Source of the DNA: Rossellomorea aquimaris TF-12
GTDB lineage: Bacteria; Bacillota; Bacilli; Bacillales; Bacillaceae_B
Assembly (NCBI RefSeq): GCF_001648555.1
Contig: NZ_LQXM01000024.1
Coordinates: 62,001 to 126,000, forward strand
Reading direction: 5' to 3'
DNA: 64,000 bases
Position 1 is the first letter of the stretch, and each line of letters opens with the position of its first letter. The notes under the pieces were generated by a model. It did not search any database. It saw only the letters and a program-made list of their open reading frames with translations, and was not told where the DNA came from. Position numbers and translations under genes: made by a program. Positions 17,549-26,700 of the stretch are shown here, piece by piece.

Positions 17549-18664
17549 CTAATATGGAATACAAACAGATAATGTTGTTCCTTCTCCTATTTGACTTTGT
17601 ATCGTTAAATCTCCACCAATGCTTTTTACTCTTTCTTTCATGCTTTCGATTCCCAGTGAAGGGAGTGTTTGATTTTTATTATAATAAAATCCATAGCCTT
17701 CATCTTTAATGGTCAGACGAACACACTGTTGTTCTCCTTGTAGAAGGAAGTGGATGTTACTTACACCCGAATGTTTCTTGCAATTATTAAGGGCTTCTTG
17801 ACTAACCCTCCACAATACTTCTTCTATTTTTGAACTTAGGGAAATGACACCAATTACTTTTGTGTGCAAGGAAAGCCCCAGCATTTCTGAGTATCCCTTT
17901 GCAGCTTCAATCAAGCCGTTTTCAAGTCCATGGGGTCTTAACTGCCAAATAAGAGCTCTCATTTCTGACAAAGCTTCTTGTGCTAATCCTTGAATCGTTT
18001 TGAAGGTATCTTTCACTTCCACCTCCTCAACCATTTCTGCCCCGCCTCTAGCCGTTAAGGTAAGGGAAAATAAAAGTTGGTTTACAGAGTCATGCAAATC
18101 ACGAGCTAAGCGGTTTCGTTCACCGATGAGGGCAACCTCTTGTTCTTTTTTTGTCAGCATGATCCTCTTAATGGCTGACCCTATTTGAAAGGCAATCGAT
18201 TCAAGAAGGGCTAATTCGTTCTCTGAGAAATGGGTTTTATGAGGTGCAGCTACATTCAGCAAACCGAAGGCTTCATTTCCTGACTGAAGGGGGACAGTAG
18301 CGTGATAAGAAATATCATCTGTTTCTCCTCTTTTTTCATCTATGGCTTGCTCAATCCGTTGACACTCAATAATATTCGAAGCTTTTGTCAGCTTTCCTCT
18401 TCGATAACGGTTCACACACCAGCAGCTTCCTTCTTTCATTAACTCGCATTTTTTATCAGCAAGTGAGGCAGGAAGATTTTCATATGTTATGAGCTCATGC
18501 TTCCCATCCTTTTCAACAAAGAAAATCCATCCCGTTGTGAAGCTTGTTCCTCTAATCAACTTCTTCAACGCACCTGATAGCATGGAGTTCATTTCCGTCT
18601 CATCGTTTAAAAACTCCGCTATTTCTTTCAAAAGCTGAATGTTCGATAACGAACCTTGTTCCAT
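17549..18664 (-). CDS. yhcY: Sensor histidine kinase YhcY (GAF + HisKA_3 + HATPase)
   Basis: 371 residues. A GAF domain spans about 20-170, then a HisKA_3 dimerisation helix with the phospho-accepting His191 in ERNRLARDLHDSVNQLLFSL, then the ATPase domain with EALNNCKKHSG (N box) and IKDEGYGF (G box). The GAF domain holds four cysteines, Cys73, Cys81, Cys83 and Cys101 (KCELMKEGSCWCVNRY and ECQR). Its homologue AirS of S. aureus binds a redox-sensitive iron-sulfur cluster through GAF cysteines, so oxygen or redox sensing is likely. No membrane segment. The ATG at 18664 has GAGGGGG 9 bases upstream. Confidence 0.92.
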   Translation of the reverse strand: MEQGSLSNIQLLKEIAEFLNDETEMNSMLSGALKKLIRGTSFTTGWIFFVEKDGKHELITYENLPASLADKKCELMKEGSCWCVNRYRRGKLTKASNIIECQRIEQAIDEKRGETDDISYHATVPLQSGNEAFGLLNVAAPHKTHFSENELALLESIAFQIGSAIKRIMLTKKEQEVALIGERNRLARDLHDSVNQLLFSLTLTARGGAEMVEEVEVKDTFKTIQGLAQEALSEMRALIWQLRPHGLENGLIEAAKGYSEMLGLSLHTKVIGVISLSSKIEEVLWRVSQEALNNCKKHSGVSNIHFLLQGEQQCVRLTIKDEGYGFYYNKNQTLPSLGIESMKERVKSIGGDLTIQSQIGEGTTLSVCIPY

Positions 18665-18764
18665 CAAGCATTTCCCCCTCACATTCCTTTACTACCATTA
18701 TACAGCTATTCAACAAAAGTGATATTCTCAAAAAGAAGGAAATCACCTACGACTTTTGACTGAG

Positions 18765-18776
18765 AGGGACGGACCT
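18765..18776. repeat. Single copy of the 12-mer AGGTCCGTCCCT
   Basis: AGGGACGGACCT with flanking GAG and CC; there is no complementary partner within 100 bases, unlike the paired copies elsewhere. Confidence 0.85.
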
Positions 18777-18854
18777 CCAAAATTGTTACTCATCCTCTGA
18801 AGAGAAAAGTCACAAGATATCCACAATAAAAAAGCACTTTCCTAAAGAAAAAAG

Positions 18855-19030
18855 GCACTTGACTGTTTAAAGTTTTATAAGCCGAGCTTCTTGTCCTGCT
18901 GAAGTACGGTCGTGCCGAGACCCCGGAAGCGAAGCTGAGGAGGCTCGGCCGAACGTCCGCGGAAAGCGGAGCAGTTCCCCCACCATCCAGCACCCACTGA
19001 TTGACAGAACTCGGGCAGAACTCAGGTTAA
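18855..19030 (+). repeat. Dispersed GC-rich intergenic element, copy C
   Basis: Contains gccgagaccccggaagcgaa, a gctgaggaggctcggccgaa core, gcggaaagcggagcagttcc and the tail accatccagcacccactgat with a tgacagaactcgggcagaact segment. It fills the gap between yhcY and pgcA. Confidence 0.65.
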
Positions 19031-19057
19031 AAACAACAATCTTCGTGAAAAGAGCCT

Positions 19058-19090
19058 TAAAAAAAGACTAAACCCTAATGGTTTAGTCTG
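19058..19090 (-). terminator. Intrinsic terminator of pgcA
   Basis: AGACTAAACC-attag-GGTTTAGTCT hairpin followed by T-tract on the minus strand. Confidence 0.88.
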
Positions 19091-19105
19091 TAACACACTG
19101 TGATA

Positions 19106-20848
19106 TTAAGCTAATGCATTAACCATAGTTTCTACTTTCCCCATAATATCTGACTGTAGAGCCGTTAATTTCTCATCACTGTCTTGTTGAGAAGTACCGA
19201 TTACGCTGAAGTAGAACTTGATTTTTGGTTCTGTTCCTGAAGGACGTAAGCAAATCCAAGATCCATCTTCAAGATGATATTTTAAAACATTTGAAGCTGG
19301 AAGGTGAATGTCTGATTCCTTACCTGTTTGTAAGTCTACTTTCTTGCTTACTTTATAATCTTCAGAGGATACAACCTCAAGCCCAGCTACTTCTTTTAAT
19401 GGTTCATTTCTAAAATTCTTTAAGATGGTTTGTATTTGTTCAGCGCCTTCTTTTCCTTTAAGGGTTAAACTCTTTAAACCTTCTTGATAAAAACCGTGAC
19501 GTTCATACAAATCATTTAGAACATCGTAAAGCGTTTTTCCTTGCTTCTTATAATACGCAGCTGCCTCTGCTGCCATTAAGACAGCTTGAACTGCATCTTT
19601 ATCACGCGCAAAGTCTCCTATTAAGTAACCATAGCTTTCTTCATATCCGAATAAGAAGGAATACTCTCCTGATTCTTCATACTTTTTAATTTTTTCACCA
19701 ATAAATTTAAAGCCTGTCAGGACATCTTCAACTGATGCACCATAATGCTCAGCTACTTTTCTTCCTAATTCAGAAGTAACAATCGTTTTGAATACACGTC
19801 CGTTTTCTGGAATCATATTCTTTTCTTGTTTACGCCCTAATATATAATCCAGTAAAATCGCACCTGTCTGATTACCAGTAAGTAGAATGTACTCACCGGT
19901 TTCTCCTTTTACAGCGACTCCTAAACGATCTGCATCAGGATCAGTTGCAATCAAGATATCGGCATCGATTTTTTTACCATCTCGAATGGCATATTCAAAT
20001 GCCGCTTTATCTTCAGGATTCGGAGATTTAACTGTTGTAAATTCAGGATCAGGGATGGCTTGTTCTTTTACAATATGAACATACTCATATCCTAATGACT
20101 TCAAACCCTTTTCAGACATTTTTAATGCGGTTCCATGTAATGGGGAAAACACGATTCTCAAATCAACTTCCTTAGCAATTTGAGGTTTTTCAGAAATGGA
20201 CAGAAGATGCTCTAAATACGATTGATCAATTTCTTCACCAATCATTTTTATAAGACCACTTGCCTTTAATTCCTCTTCGGTTTTCACATCTATTTCCAGT
20301 TCATTTTCAACTTCATTTACTTTATTTATGACAGCATCTGCAACGTGTGGAGGAAGTTGAGCTCCGTCTTCTCCATATACCTTATATCCATTGTACTCTG
20401 GAGGATTGTGACTTGCTGTTACTACTATTCCGGAAAATGCCTTTAAGGATCTAAGGGCAAAAGATAGCTCCGGAGTTGGCTTGAGTTCATCAAACACATA
20501 CGTTTGAATTCCATGACTAGCTAATGTTTTAGCTGATTCCATGGCAAACTCAGGAGACTTATAACGCGAATCGTAAGCAATAACAACTCCTTGCATCATA
20601 GCCTGTTCCCCTTGTTCTTCTATGTATCGTGCTAAACCTTCAGATGCCTTCCGAACCGTATAAATGTTCATACGATTAGTTCCAGGACCAATTTCTCCTC
20701 TCATTCCACCAGTACCGAACTCGAGGTTTTTATAGAATGCATCTTCTAAGGTTTTTTCATCGTCCTTCATTACGACTAAAAGTTCTTTCATTTCTTCGTC
20801 AAGATGTAAATAATCATTCCATTGTTGCCACGTTTTTTTCCAACTCAA
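19106..20848 (-). CDS. pgcA: Alpha-phosphoglucomutase
   Basis: 580 residues. The phosphohexomutase landmarks are in order: [18 protein letters not shown] near residue 45, the active serine loop [13 protein letters not shown] with Ser146, the Mg loop [11 protein letters not shown] near 300, the sugar-binding GYEESYGY and the phosphate loop [12 protein letters not shown] near the C-terminus. It interconverts glucose-1-phosphate and glucose-6-phosphate, feeding UDP-glucose for glycolipid, teichoic acid and polysaccharide synthesis. The start is TTG at 20848 with AGGAGGGG 6 bases upstream. It is monocistronic by its own terminator; order relative to yhcY and yhcX is as in B. subtilis. Confidence 0.95.
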   Translation of the reverse strand: MSWKKTWQQWNDYLHLDEEMKELLVVMKDDEKTLEDAFYKNLEFGTGGMRGEIGPGTNRMNIYTVRKASEGLARYIEEQGEQAMMQGVVIAYDSRYKSPEFAMESAKTLASHGIQTYVFDELKPTPELSFALRSLKAFSGIVVTASHNPPEYNGYKVYGEDGAQLPPHVADAVINKVNEVENELEIDVKTEEELKASGLIKMIGEEIDQSYLEHLLSISEKPQIAKEVDLRIVFSPLHGTALKMSEKGLKSLGYEYVHIVKEQAIPDPEFTTVKSPNPEDKAAFEYAIRDGKKIDADILIATDPDADRLGVAVKGETGEYILLTGNQTGAILLDYILGRKQEKNMIPENGRVFKTIVTSELGRKVAEHYGASVEDVLTGFKFIGEKIKKYEESGEYSFLFGYEESYGYLIGDFARDKDAVQAVLMAAEAAAYYKKQGKTLYDVLNDLYERHGFYQEGLKSLTLKGKEGAEQIQTILKNFRNEPLKEVAGLEVVSSEDYKVSKKVDLQTGKESDIHLPASNVLKYHLEDGSWICLRPSGTEPKIKFYFSVIGTSQQDSDEKLTALQSDIMGKVETMVNALA

Positions 20849-20993
20849 AACGATCCCCTCCTAAAGCTGTATAATAATGAATTCTATCATATATTGTAGA
20901 AATCCTCTTAAAACAATCCGTCACATTACGACAAGATTCACACAACCTTATTTTAGCATAATTTTTCAAGACGAGATGTATCAAAAAAAGCAA

Positions 20994-21026
20994 ACAAAAA
21001 AGCCTCACTGAGCAATCAGTAAGACT
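20994..21026 (-). terminator. Intrinsic terminator of yhcX
   Basis: AGTCTTACTGA-ttgc-TCAGTGAGGCT, 11 pairs including two G-U, followed by TTTTTTG. Confidence 0.85.
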
Positions 21027-21035
21027 TTCTTCTTA

Positions 21036-22577
21036 TTACTTCTTATAATTCACACCATATACATCGTGACGTCTGTCCTTAAGCTGACGAACGGTTCCAG
21101 ATTGGCGTTGACGGCGTAAGACTTCTAAGTCTACGTCTCCTATCATGACCATTTCGATATTTGGGTTTGTTTCACCAACAATACCGTCTCTTGCAAATTC
21201 AAAGTCAGACGGTGCAAAGATTCCAGATTGAGCGTATTGAATATCCATGTTTTCCGTTTGTGGTAAATTCCCCACGGTTCCTGAAATGACCGTATAAATT
21301 TGATTTTCAACAGCACGGGCTTGAGCACAGTAACGAACACGAAGATACCCCTGACGATCCTCTGTACAGAATGGCGTAAAAATGATTTTCGCCCCTTTAT
21401 CTGTTGCAATTCGAGCAAGCTCAGGAAATTCAATGTCATAACAAATTTGAATCGCAATCTTCCCACAATCTGTATCGAATACCTTTACCGTATCTCCTGG
21501 ACTAATTCCCCACCATTTTCTTTCATTCGGAGTGATGTGTACCTTGTATTGCTTCTCAATAGTTCCGTCACGACGGAATAAGTAAGCAATGTTGTAAATT
21601 TCATCGTCCTCTTCTTTAACAAAATGAGAACCACCAATAATATTCACGTTATAGCGTACAGCCAGGTCTGTAAATAGTTCAATGTATTCCTCTGTAAAAT
21701 CAGTTAACTTTCTCACAGCCAAGCTTGGAGATTGAATATTTAAGAATGACATAAGCTGAGTGGTGAATATTTCTGGAAAGACGACAAAGTCAGATTTGGC
21801 ATCAGATGCCACATCTGTAAAGTATTCGACTTGATTTGCAAACTCTTCAAATGAATTTATTTTACGCATCATGTACTGTACAACACAAATACGCACAGGA
21901 TAACTAGTTTTAAAATGGCGTTTGCTGGATGGACGATAATCTACATTATTCCATTCCATTAATGTCGCATATTTATGGGATCTGCGATCATCGGGTAAAT
22001 AGTTTGGATTGATTCTCATAAGGGTAAATCCATTTAATAATTGAAAGGATAAAACTGGATCATAAATTTTATGGCGACCTACTCCATCAACATACTCTCT
22101 TGGAGACATCTCATCTGCATGCTTATGGTAGTTAGGAATACGTCCACCAATAATGATACTCTTTAAGTTCCATTGGCGGGCAAGGTCCTTTCTCGCTTCA
22201 TATAAACGATGCCCAACCTTCATACGACGGTAATCAGGATGAACCATCACTTCAATTCCATATAGATTATACCCATCCGGGTTATGATTCGTTATGTAAC
22301 CGTTATCCGTTACATCGTCCCAGGTGTGGCGATCATCGTACTCATCAAAGTTAATAATTAAACTCGAGCATGAACCGATGATTTCTCCATCTAATTCTGC
22401 AACAAGCTGGCCTTCTTGAAAGACATCTAAGTGACTTTTTAAATGCTCTTCCTTCCAAGGATCCATTCCTGGAAAACAAATGGATTGCATCTTAATAATA
22501 TCTTTAATGTCCTTATACTCCATCGGACGAATAATCATTTTCTTTTCAAATTGTGATAAGTCTAATTTTTCTCCCAT
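21036..22577 (-). CDS. yhcX: YhcX: GNAT acetyltransferase fused to nitrilase-type hydrolase
   Basis: 513 residues, the same length as B. subtilis YhcX. The N-terminal half (about 1-210) is a GNAT domain with VMVHPDYRRMKVGHRLY as the acetyl-CoA loop. The C-terminal half (about 225-505) is a carbon-nitrogen hydrolase: catalytic Glu in FVVFPEIF, Lys in YKVHITPNERKWW and Cys in IQICYDIEFPELAR. Natural substrate unknown. The ATG at 22577 has AAGGAG upstream; a GTG at 22589 overlaps the ribosome binding site. Divergent from the TetR gene at 22756. Confidence 0.93.
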   Translation of the reverse strand: MGEKLDLSQFEKKMIIRPMEYKDIKDIIKMQSICFPGMDPWKEEHLKSHLDVFQEGQLVAELDGEIIGSCSSLIINFDEYDDRHTWDDVTDNGYITNHNPDGYNLYGIEVMVHPDYRRMKVGHRLYEARKDLARQWNLKSIIIGGRIPNYHKHADEMSPREYVDGVGRHKIYDPVLSFQLLNGFTLMRINPNYLPDDRRSHKYATLMEWNNVDYRPSSKRHFKTSYPVRICVVQYMMRKINSFEEFANQVEYFTDVASDAKSDFVVFPEIFTTQLMSFLNIQSPSLAVRKLTDFTEEYIELFTDLAVRYNVNIIGGSHFVKEEDDEIYNIAYLFRRDGTIEKQYKVHITPNERKWWGISPGDTVKVFDTDCGKIAIQICYDIEFPELARIATDKGAKIIFTPFCTEDRQGYLRVRYCAQARAVENQIYTVISGTVGNLPQTENMDIQYAQSGIFAPSDFEFARDGIVGETNPNIEMVMIGDVDLEVLRRQRQSGTVRQLKDRRHDVYGVNYKK

Positions 22578-22755
22578 TGAATATAACACTCCTTCATAAA
22601 CTACCTGATTCTTTACCCTTATAGTGCTCTGTTCAAACGAAGTTCATGACTCTTCATGACTTTTATTTTACCAATCACTTTCTTACTTTTGAAGAAATAT
22701 GAATACAATTTGCCCAAAACCTCAATAGAATTTAATATAGTAGAGAGGTGAAGTT

Positions 22756-23346
22756 ATGAACGGTTTTGAAAAAAGGAAGCAGTTAAAGATGAAACAAATA
22801 GAGGATGCAGCCTTTTTCCTTTTCACCAAGTATGGAGCACAGAAAGTGAATATTCAAGATATTGCTAAAAAGGCAAATGTCTCACAAGTAACCATCTACA
22901 ATTACTTTGGGAGCAAGGATGACCTATTATATACCGTTTTTAAAAATTTTATGGACCGTAAAATGGATCAATTTATCCAACTGAAAAATAGTTCTCTTGA
23001 TTTCAAAGCCAAAATTGAAACGCTAATTCAATCAAAGCTTGAAGATACAGAAACGTTTTGCCCTGAATTTATACAAGAGGTCCTTACACAAAAAGGACCA
23101 ATTGCTGAGCTATTTCAAACTTATACCGAAAGGTCCGTCCCTCTTATTCATGAATTACTGGAAGAGGGAAAAGAAAAAGGATATGTGTCGACTGAGTTGT
23201 CGTTAGAGACCCTCATGTTTTTTCTAAATTCTATTTTAAGTAATTTCCGTATGAATAAAGGGATGTTTTCTAATGAAGAAACAAAGCGGCAGTTTATAAA
23301 AGAAACCCATCACTTTATCTTTTATGGGTTAGTGGGGAAACAGTAG
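22756..23346 (+). CDS. TetR/AcrR-family transcriptional regulator
   Basis: 196 residues. The N-terminal helix-turn-helix is VNIQDIAKKANVSQVTIYNYFGSKDDLLYTVF (about 33-64), followed by an all-helical ligand/dimer domain. AGAGGTG lies 5 bases before the ATG. It is divergent from yhcX across 178 bases and has no co-transcribed target. The codons for RSVPL contain an exact copy of the window's repeated 12-mer (23131-23142), which is unusual inside a gene. Ligand unknown. Confidence 0.88.
   Translation: MNGFEKRKQLKMKQIEDAAFFLFTKYGAQKVNIQDIAKKANVSQVTIYNYFGSKDDLLYTVFKNFMDRKMDQFIQLKNSSLDFKAKIETLIQSKLEDTETFCPEFIQEVLTQKGPIAELFQTYTERSVPLIHELLEEGKEKGYVSTELSLETLMFFLNSILSNFRMNKGMFSNEETKRQFIKETHHFIFYGLVGKQ
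23131..23142. repeat. 12-mer AGGTCCGTCCCT inside the TetR coding region
   Basis: Exact copy in frame with codons AGG TCC GTC CCT. One of two copies in coding sequence in this window. Confidence 0.9.
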
Positions 23347-23398
23347 TTATATTTACATGTTGCTACGAATAAAGGAATCAATCCCCTTTCCTTAATAA

Positions 23399-23490
23399 TC
23401 GGTCCGGTATTTTAAAAATACAATCCGGTTCATGTCGAAAACGAGCCAAGATAAAAGCAAATCGATCTGAAACAGCTCATAATCGATCCG
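23399..23490. repeat. 21-bp-phased intergenic array B (TCCGG / GAGCC / GATCY words)
   Basis: Phased words: TCCGG at 23403 and 23424, GAGCC at 23443, GATCT at 23464 and GATCC at 23485; spacings 21, 19, 21 and 21 bases. It lies between the convergent TetR gene and alpha-glucosidase terminator. Confidence 0.65.
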
Positions 23491-23510
23491 TTTTACATTT
23501 TTCACATAAT

Positions 23511-23546
23511 CAAAGAAAGAAACCACCTCCTATCAGTGGTTTCTTT
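23511..23546 (-). terminator. Intrinsic terminator of the alpha-glucosidase gene
   Basis: AAAGAAACCAC / GTGGTTTCTTT perfect 11-bp stem, 9-base loop, T-rich exit. Confidence 0.8.
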
Positions 23547-23565
23547 CTTTATGATTTCCTTGGTA

Positions 23566-25242
23566 TCATTTCCTTTTCAAATAATAAACCGTTGCTTCCC
23601 AAGGCTTAAGAGTTAATGAAGGCTCTACTCTTTCATCATCATTTGTAAGTAGAATTTCCGCCTTAGATAAATCAAATTCAGCAACATGACCTGCTACCTG
23701 CTCGTCACTTGATACATTGCACAAGACCAATAACTTTTCATCCCCATATGTTCGGATGTACGCATAAAGAGATGGGTGATCCTTTTCAAGTAATTCAAAC
23801 GAACCGTATGGAATGATTTCATACTGTTTTCGAAGAGAAATCAGCTTTTGGTAGTAATAAAAAACGGAATCCGGATCGTTTAAAGCTTCTTCAGCATTTA
23901 TTTGTTCATAATTGGGATTAAGATTAATCCAAGGTGTGCCTTCAGTAAAGCCTGCATTTTCACGGGAGTTCCATTGCATAGGTGTTCTGGCATTGTCTCT
24001 ACCCTTTACATAGATTGACTTCATAATTTCTTCATGGCTCTTTCCTTCTTCACGCTTTTCCTTATACATATTCAAGGTCTCAATGTCTTTGTACTCATCA
24101 ATGGATGGAAAACGAACATTCGTCATTCCAATTTCTTCTCCTTGATAAATATAAGGAGTTCCTTGCATCATATGAAGTAGTGTTCCCAGCATTTTGGCAG
24201 ACTTCACACGATAATCTCCATCGCTTCCTAGTCGAGAGACGATTCTAGGCTGATCGTGGTTATTCCAGTAAAGGCTATTCCACCCTTTACCATGAAGTTC
24301 TGTTTGCCATTTTGTGAGAATACTTTTTAATTTCACTAAATCAAATGGAATCAGATCCCACTTGCCTCCTGGCCCTGAATCCACGTCCATATGTTCAAAC
24401 TGAAAGACCATGTTCACTTCATCACGGTCTTCCCCTGTGTAAAGCACAGCTTCATCAGGAGTCACACCTGGCATCTCTCCAACAGTCATGGAATCGTAAT
24501 GGGATAGAACTTCCCTATTCATTTCCTGTAAAAATTCATGAATCCTAGGGCCGTTCATAAAGTACTCATGACCGGAAGCGTATTTTTTGCCCTCTTGAGC
24601 TGGAGCGTTAGGCAAACCAGGAACCTTTGAAATAAAGTTAATAACGTCCATTCTGAATCCATCGATGCCTTTATCTAACCAGAATTTCATCATGTCATAT
24701 ATTTCATTACGGAGAGTAGGATTTTCCCAATTCAGGTCCGGCTGTTTTTTTGAAAAGAGATGAAGAAAGTATTCATCCGTTGCTTCATCATATTCCCATG
24801 CTGAACCACTAAATACTGATTCCCAGTTATTCGGTTCTTTCCCATCTTTTCCAGATCGCCATATATAATAATCCCGATAAGGATTGTCTTTTGATTTCTT
24901 CGATTCTACAAACCAGGCATGCTCATCTGAAGAATGATTCACAACAAGATCCATCACAAGTTTAATCTTTCGCTTGTGCATTTCTTCAAGCATTTCTTCC
25001 CAGTCTGCCATTGTACCGAACTCGTCCATTATTTGTTTATAATGACTAATATCATATCCATTGTCATCGTTTGGAGATTGATAGACAGGAGATAACCAAA
25101 CAACATCGATCCCTAATTCTTGTAAATAGTCTAATTTAGAGATAATCCCTTTAATATCACCTATTCCATCCCCATTGGAATCCATAAAGCTGCGGGGATA
25201 AATTTGATATACAACCGATTCTTTCCACCATTGTTTTGTCAT
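23566..25242 (-). CDS. malL: GH13 alpha-glucosidase (oligo-1,6-glucosidase type)
   Basis: 558 residues, full length for the GH13 subfamily of MalL-like enzymes. N-terminal WWKESVVYQIYPRSFMDSNGDGIGDI. Catalytic residues: nucleophile Asp199 in GIDGFRMDVI, acid/base Glu256 in TVGEMPG, transition-state Asp330 in NNHDQPR. It has no signal peptide, so it acts in the cytoplasm on maltose, isomaltose or short oligosaccharides after uptake. The residue after the catalytic region (DVINFI, Val200) favours alpha-1,6 activity, as known in this subfamily; the exact specificity is inference. A LacI/CcpA-type operator lies just upstream. No sugar transporter adjoins. Confidence 0.88.
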   Translation of the reverse strand: MTKQWWKESVVYQIYPRSFMDSNGDGIGDIKGIISKLDYLQELGIDVVWLSPVYQSPNDDNGYDISHYKQIMDEFGTMADWEEMLEEMHKRKIKLVMDLVVNHSSDEHAWFVESKKSKDNPYRDYYIWRSGKDGKEPNNWESVFSGSAWEYDEATDEYFLHLFSKKQPDLNWENPTLRNEIYDMMKFWLDKGIDGFRMDVINFISKVPGLPNAPAQEGKKYASGHEYFMNGPRIHEFLQEMNREVLSHYDSMTVGEMPGVTPDEAVLYTGEDRDEVNMVFQFEHMDVDSGPGGKWDLIPFDLVKLKSILTKWQTELHGKGWNSLYWNNHDQPRIVSRLGSDGDYRVKSAKMLGTLLHMMQGTPYIYQGEEIGMTNVRFPSIDEYKDIETLNMYKEKREEGKSHEEIMKSIYVKGRDNARTPMQWNSRENAGFTEGTPWINLNPNYEQINAEEALNDPDSVFYYYQKLISLRKQYEIIPYGSFELLEKDHPSLYAYIRTYGDEKLLVLCNVSSDEQVAGHVAEFDLSKAEILLTNDDERVEPSLTLKPWEATVYYLKRK

Positions 25243-25277
25243 ACGTATTCTCCTCCTAAAAACTATATAAAAGCTTG

Positions 25278-25291
25278 TGCAATCGTTTGCA
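25278..25291. promoter_or_regulatory. LacI-family operator or cre site upstream of malL
   Basis: TGCAATCGTTTGCA, a GCAAnCGnTTGC-type near-palindrome with the central CG of CcpA and MalR/LacI sites, 36 bases before the ATG. Deviates from the strict cre consensus at two positions, so a dedicated LacI-type repressor is equally likely. Confidence 0.5.
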
Positions 25292-25398
25292 ATAATCGTT
25301 AAAAAAATATCATATTTGTCGGTTCGGTTTATACCATTTTACTTTTATAATAATAACATACTATAATTTGATAGAATATATGAAGAAAGGATTACAAT

Positions 25399-25824
25399 AT
25401 GAAGAAAAAAGCAGATTCACTGTTATTTTTTGCATGGGCTACTTCTGTCATTGCAACTCTTGGGAGTTTATACTTCTCCGAGATAATGAAGTATGAACCC
25501 TGTCATCTATGTTGGTATCAACGAATTTTTATGTACCCTATGGTGATTCTATTAGGAGTCGCTTACGTTCGCAAAGACTTTAAAACGGCTTTATATTCTT
25601 TAATCTTATCAGGCATCGGACTCTGTATATCGGTATATCATTATTCTATTCAAAAAATTTCATTTCTCTCAGAAAGCGCGCCGGCTTGTGGCCGCGTACC
25701 CTGTACAGGTGAATATATAAACTGGGTGGGCTTTGTGACCATTCCATTCCTGGCACTATGTGGATTCAGCTTAATCTTTATTCTGAGTATATTAGTTTTA
25801 AAAGCATTAAAGGAGGACAAGTAA
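25399..25824 (+). CDS. bdbC: Thiol-disulfide oxidoreductase of the BdbC/DsbB family
   Basis: 141 residues, four membrane helices. The two redox pairs of the DsbB family are present: Cys35-x2-Cys38 in EPCHLCWYQR and Cys97/Cys102 in APACGRVPCTG. It reoxidises a DsbA-like thiol oxidase at the outer membrane face and passes electrons to quinone. It is followed at once by a thioredoxin-fold gene (gap of one base), so the two probably form a redox pair. No BdbD-type gene is in the window. Confidence 0.92.
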   Translation: MKKKADSLLFFAWATSVIATLGSLYFSEIMKYEPCHLCWYQRIFMYPMVILLGVAYVRKDFKTALYSLILSGIGLCISVYHYSIQKISFLSESAPACGRVPCTGEYINWVGFVTIPFLALCGFSLIFILSILVLKALKEDK

Positions 25825-25825
25825 A

Positions 25826-26293
25826 TTGAAGAAAATGATCATATTTTTAGTTGTCATTGTCGGTTTATTCGGGGCAATTGCTATTATCACAAACATACAA
25901 AACAGCCAAAAGGCAGAAGGTAATATGTTCAAAAAGGACAATCTAGACCCTTCTACAGTGGAACTTTTAGATGACCCTAATTATCAGAATGTCATTCTTC
26001 CAGAAGAGTTAGAGGAAAAATTAAGCAATAAAGAAGATGCGACTGTCTATTTTTATAGCTCAGATTGTATTCACTGTAAAAGAACGACACCAGTACTCGC
26101 TCCTCTTGCTGAAGAAATGGATGTAAATATGGTTCAATACAATTTAAAAGAATTCGAACAGGGCTGGAATCAATATGGAATAGAAGCTACTCCCACTCTT
26201 GTCCATTTTGAAGACGGTAAAGAATCATCGAGAATCGTAGGAGAACAACCTGAAGAAGAATTCAAACGTTTCTTTGAAGAAAACCTTCAATAA
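25826..26293 (+). CDS. Membrane-anchored thioredoxin-fold protein
   Basis: 155 residues. A single N-terminal hydrophobic segment (MIIFLVVIVGLFGAIAII) anchors a thioredoxin domain outside the membrane. The active site is Cys-x2-Cys in SSDCIHCKRT, and the cis-proline loop is EATPTLVHF. The TTG at 25826 is preferred since GGAGG is 9 bases upstream and it keeps the two lysines before the hydrophobic core. Likely the electron donor/acceptor partner of BdbC in extracytoplasmic disulfide formation. The operon ends with a strong terminator. Confidence 0.85.
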   Translation: MKKMIIFLVVIVGLFGAIAIITNIQNSQKAEGNMFKKDNLDPSTVELLDDPNYQNVILPEELEEKLSNKEDATVYFYSSDCIHCKRTTPVLAPLAEEMDVNMVQYNLKEFEQGWNQYGIEATPTLVHFEDGKESSRIVGEQPEEEFKRFFEENLQ

Positions 26294-26302
26294 AAACACA
26301 TC

Positions 26303-26337
26303 AGAAGTCTAATTCATATGAATTAGACTTCTTTTAT
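26303..26337 (+). terminator. Intrinsic terminator of the bdbC operon
   Basis: A perfect 30-base palindrome (AGAAGTCTAATTCAT and its complement) followed by TTTT. Confidence 0.85.
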
Positions 26338-26384
26338 ATTTTTATTACTCGTTTTTAACCTATTTTTAAAACCTTCTTATTTGA

Positions 26385-26512
26385 AAGGCTGTTATGTACT
26401 TTGTGGCAATTGAAAAAGTAGAGGTTGATTTCCTCTATCGAGATCCCGGAAGCGAAGCTGAGAAGGCTCCTCGCTGCAAGCGGAGCTGTTCCCCTAACTA
26501 TCTAATAAGAAA
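26385..26512 (+). repeat. Dispersed GC-rich intergenic element, truncated copy D
   Basis: Head with gtactttgtggcaattgaaa and gaggttgatttcct, then gagatcccggaagcgaagct, a gctcctcgctgcaagcggag core and a short tail gttcccctaactatc. Shorter than the 18.9-kb copy. Confidence 0.55.
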
Positions 26513-26520
26513 ATAGCCAT

Positions 26521-26560
26521 AAAAAAGAGGGGCTGACCTTTTCCACGAGTCAGCCCCTTT
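26521..26560 (-). terminator. Intrinsic terminator, minus strand (probably yhcU)
   Basis: AGGGGCTGAC / GTCAGCCCCT stem; the T-tract (TCTTTTTT) is on the minus strand, pointing to the end of the yhcU transcript. Confidence 0.75.
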
Positions 26561-26580
26561 CAATGAGGAGGAATTTCAAG

Positions 26581-26700
26581 ATGAAGATACGTTGTATCCT
26601 CAGTATTAACTTATTACAAGCTATTTTCCCTCTTTTAATCCTTCTAAACACACTTTTCTATATTTTCTTACAATTTCGTTTTATACTAATAACTGGTTGA
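26581..26700 (+). CDS. Possible small membrane peptide, 39 residues
   Basis: ATG with GAGGAGG 9 bases upstream opens a 39-residue frame: a basic start (MKIRCILSINLLQ) and one long hydrophobic stretch rich in Leu, Ile and Phe. It overlaps the 3' end of yhcU by 20 bases on the opposite strand and sits in the yhcU 3' untranslated region. The strong ribosome binding site and membrane-like composition favour a real peptide, possibly a toxin-like one; position opposite a UTR argues for caution. Confidence 0.3.
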   Translation: MKIRCILSINLLQAIFPLLILLNTLFYIFLQFRFILITG

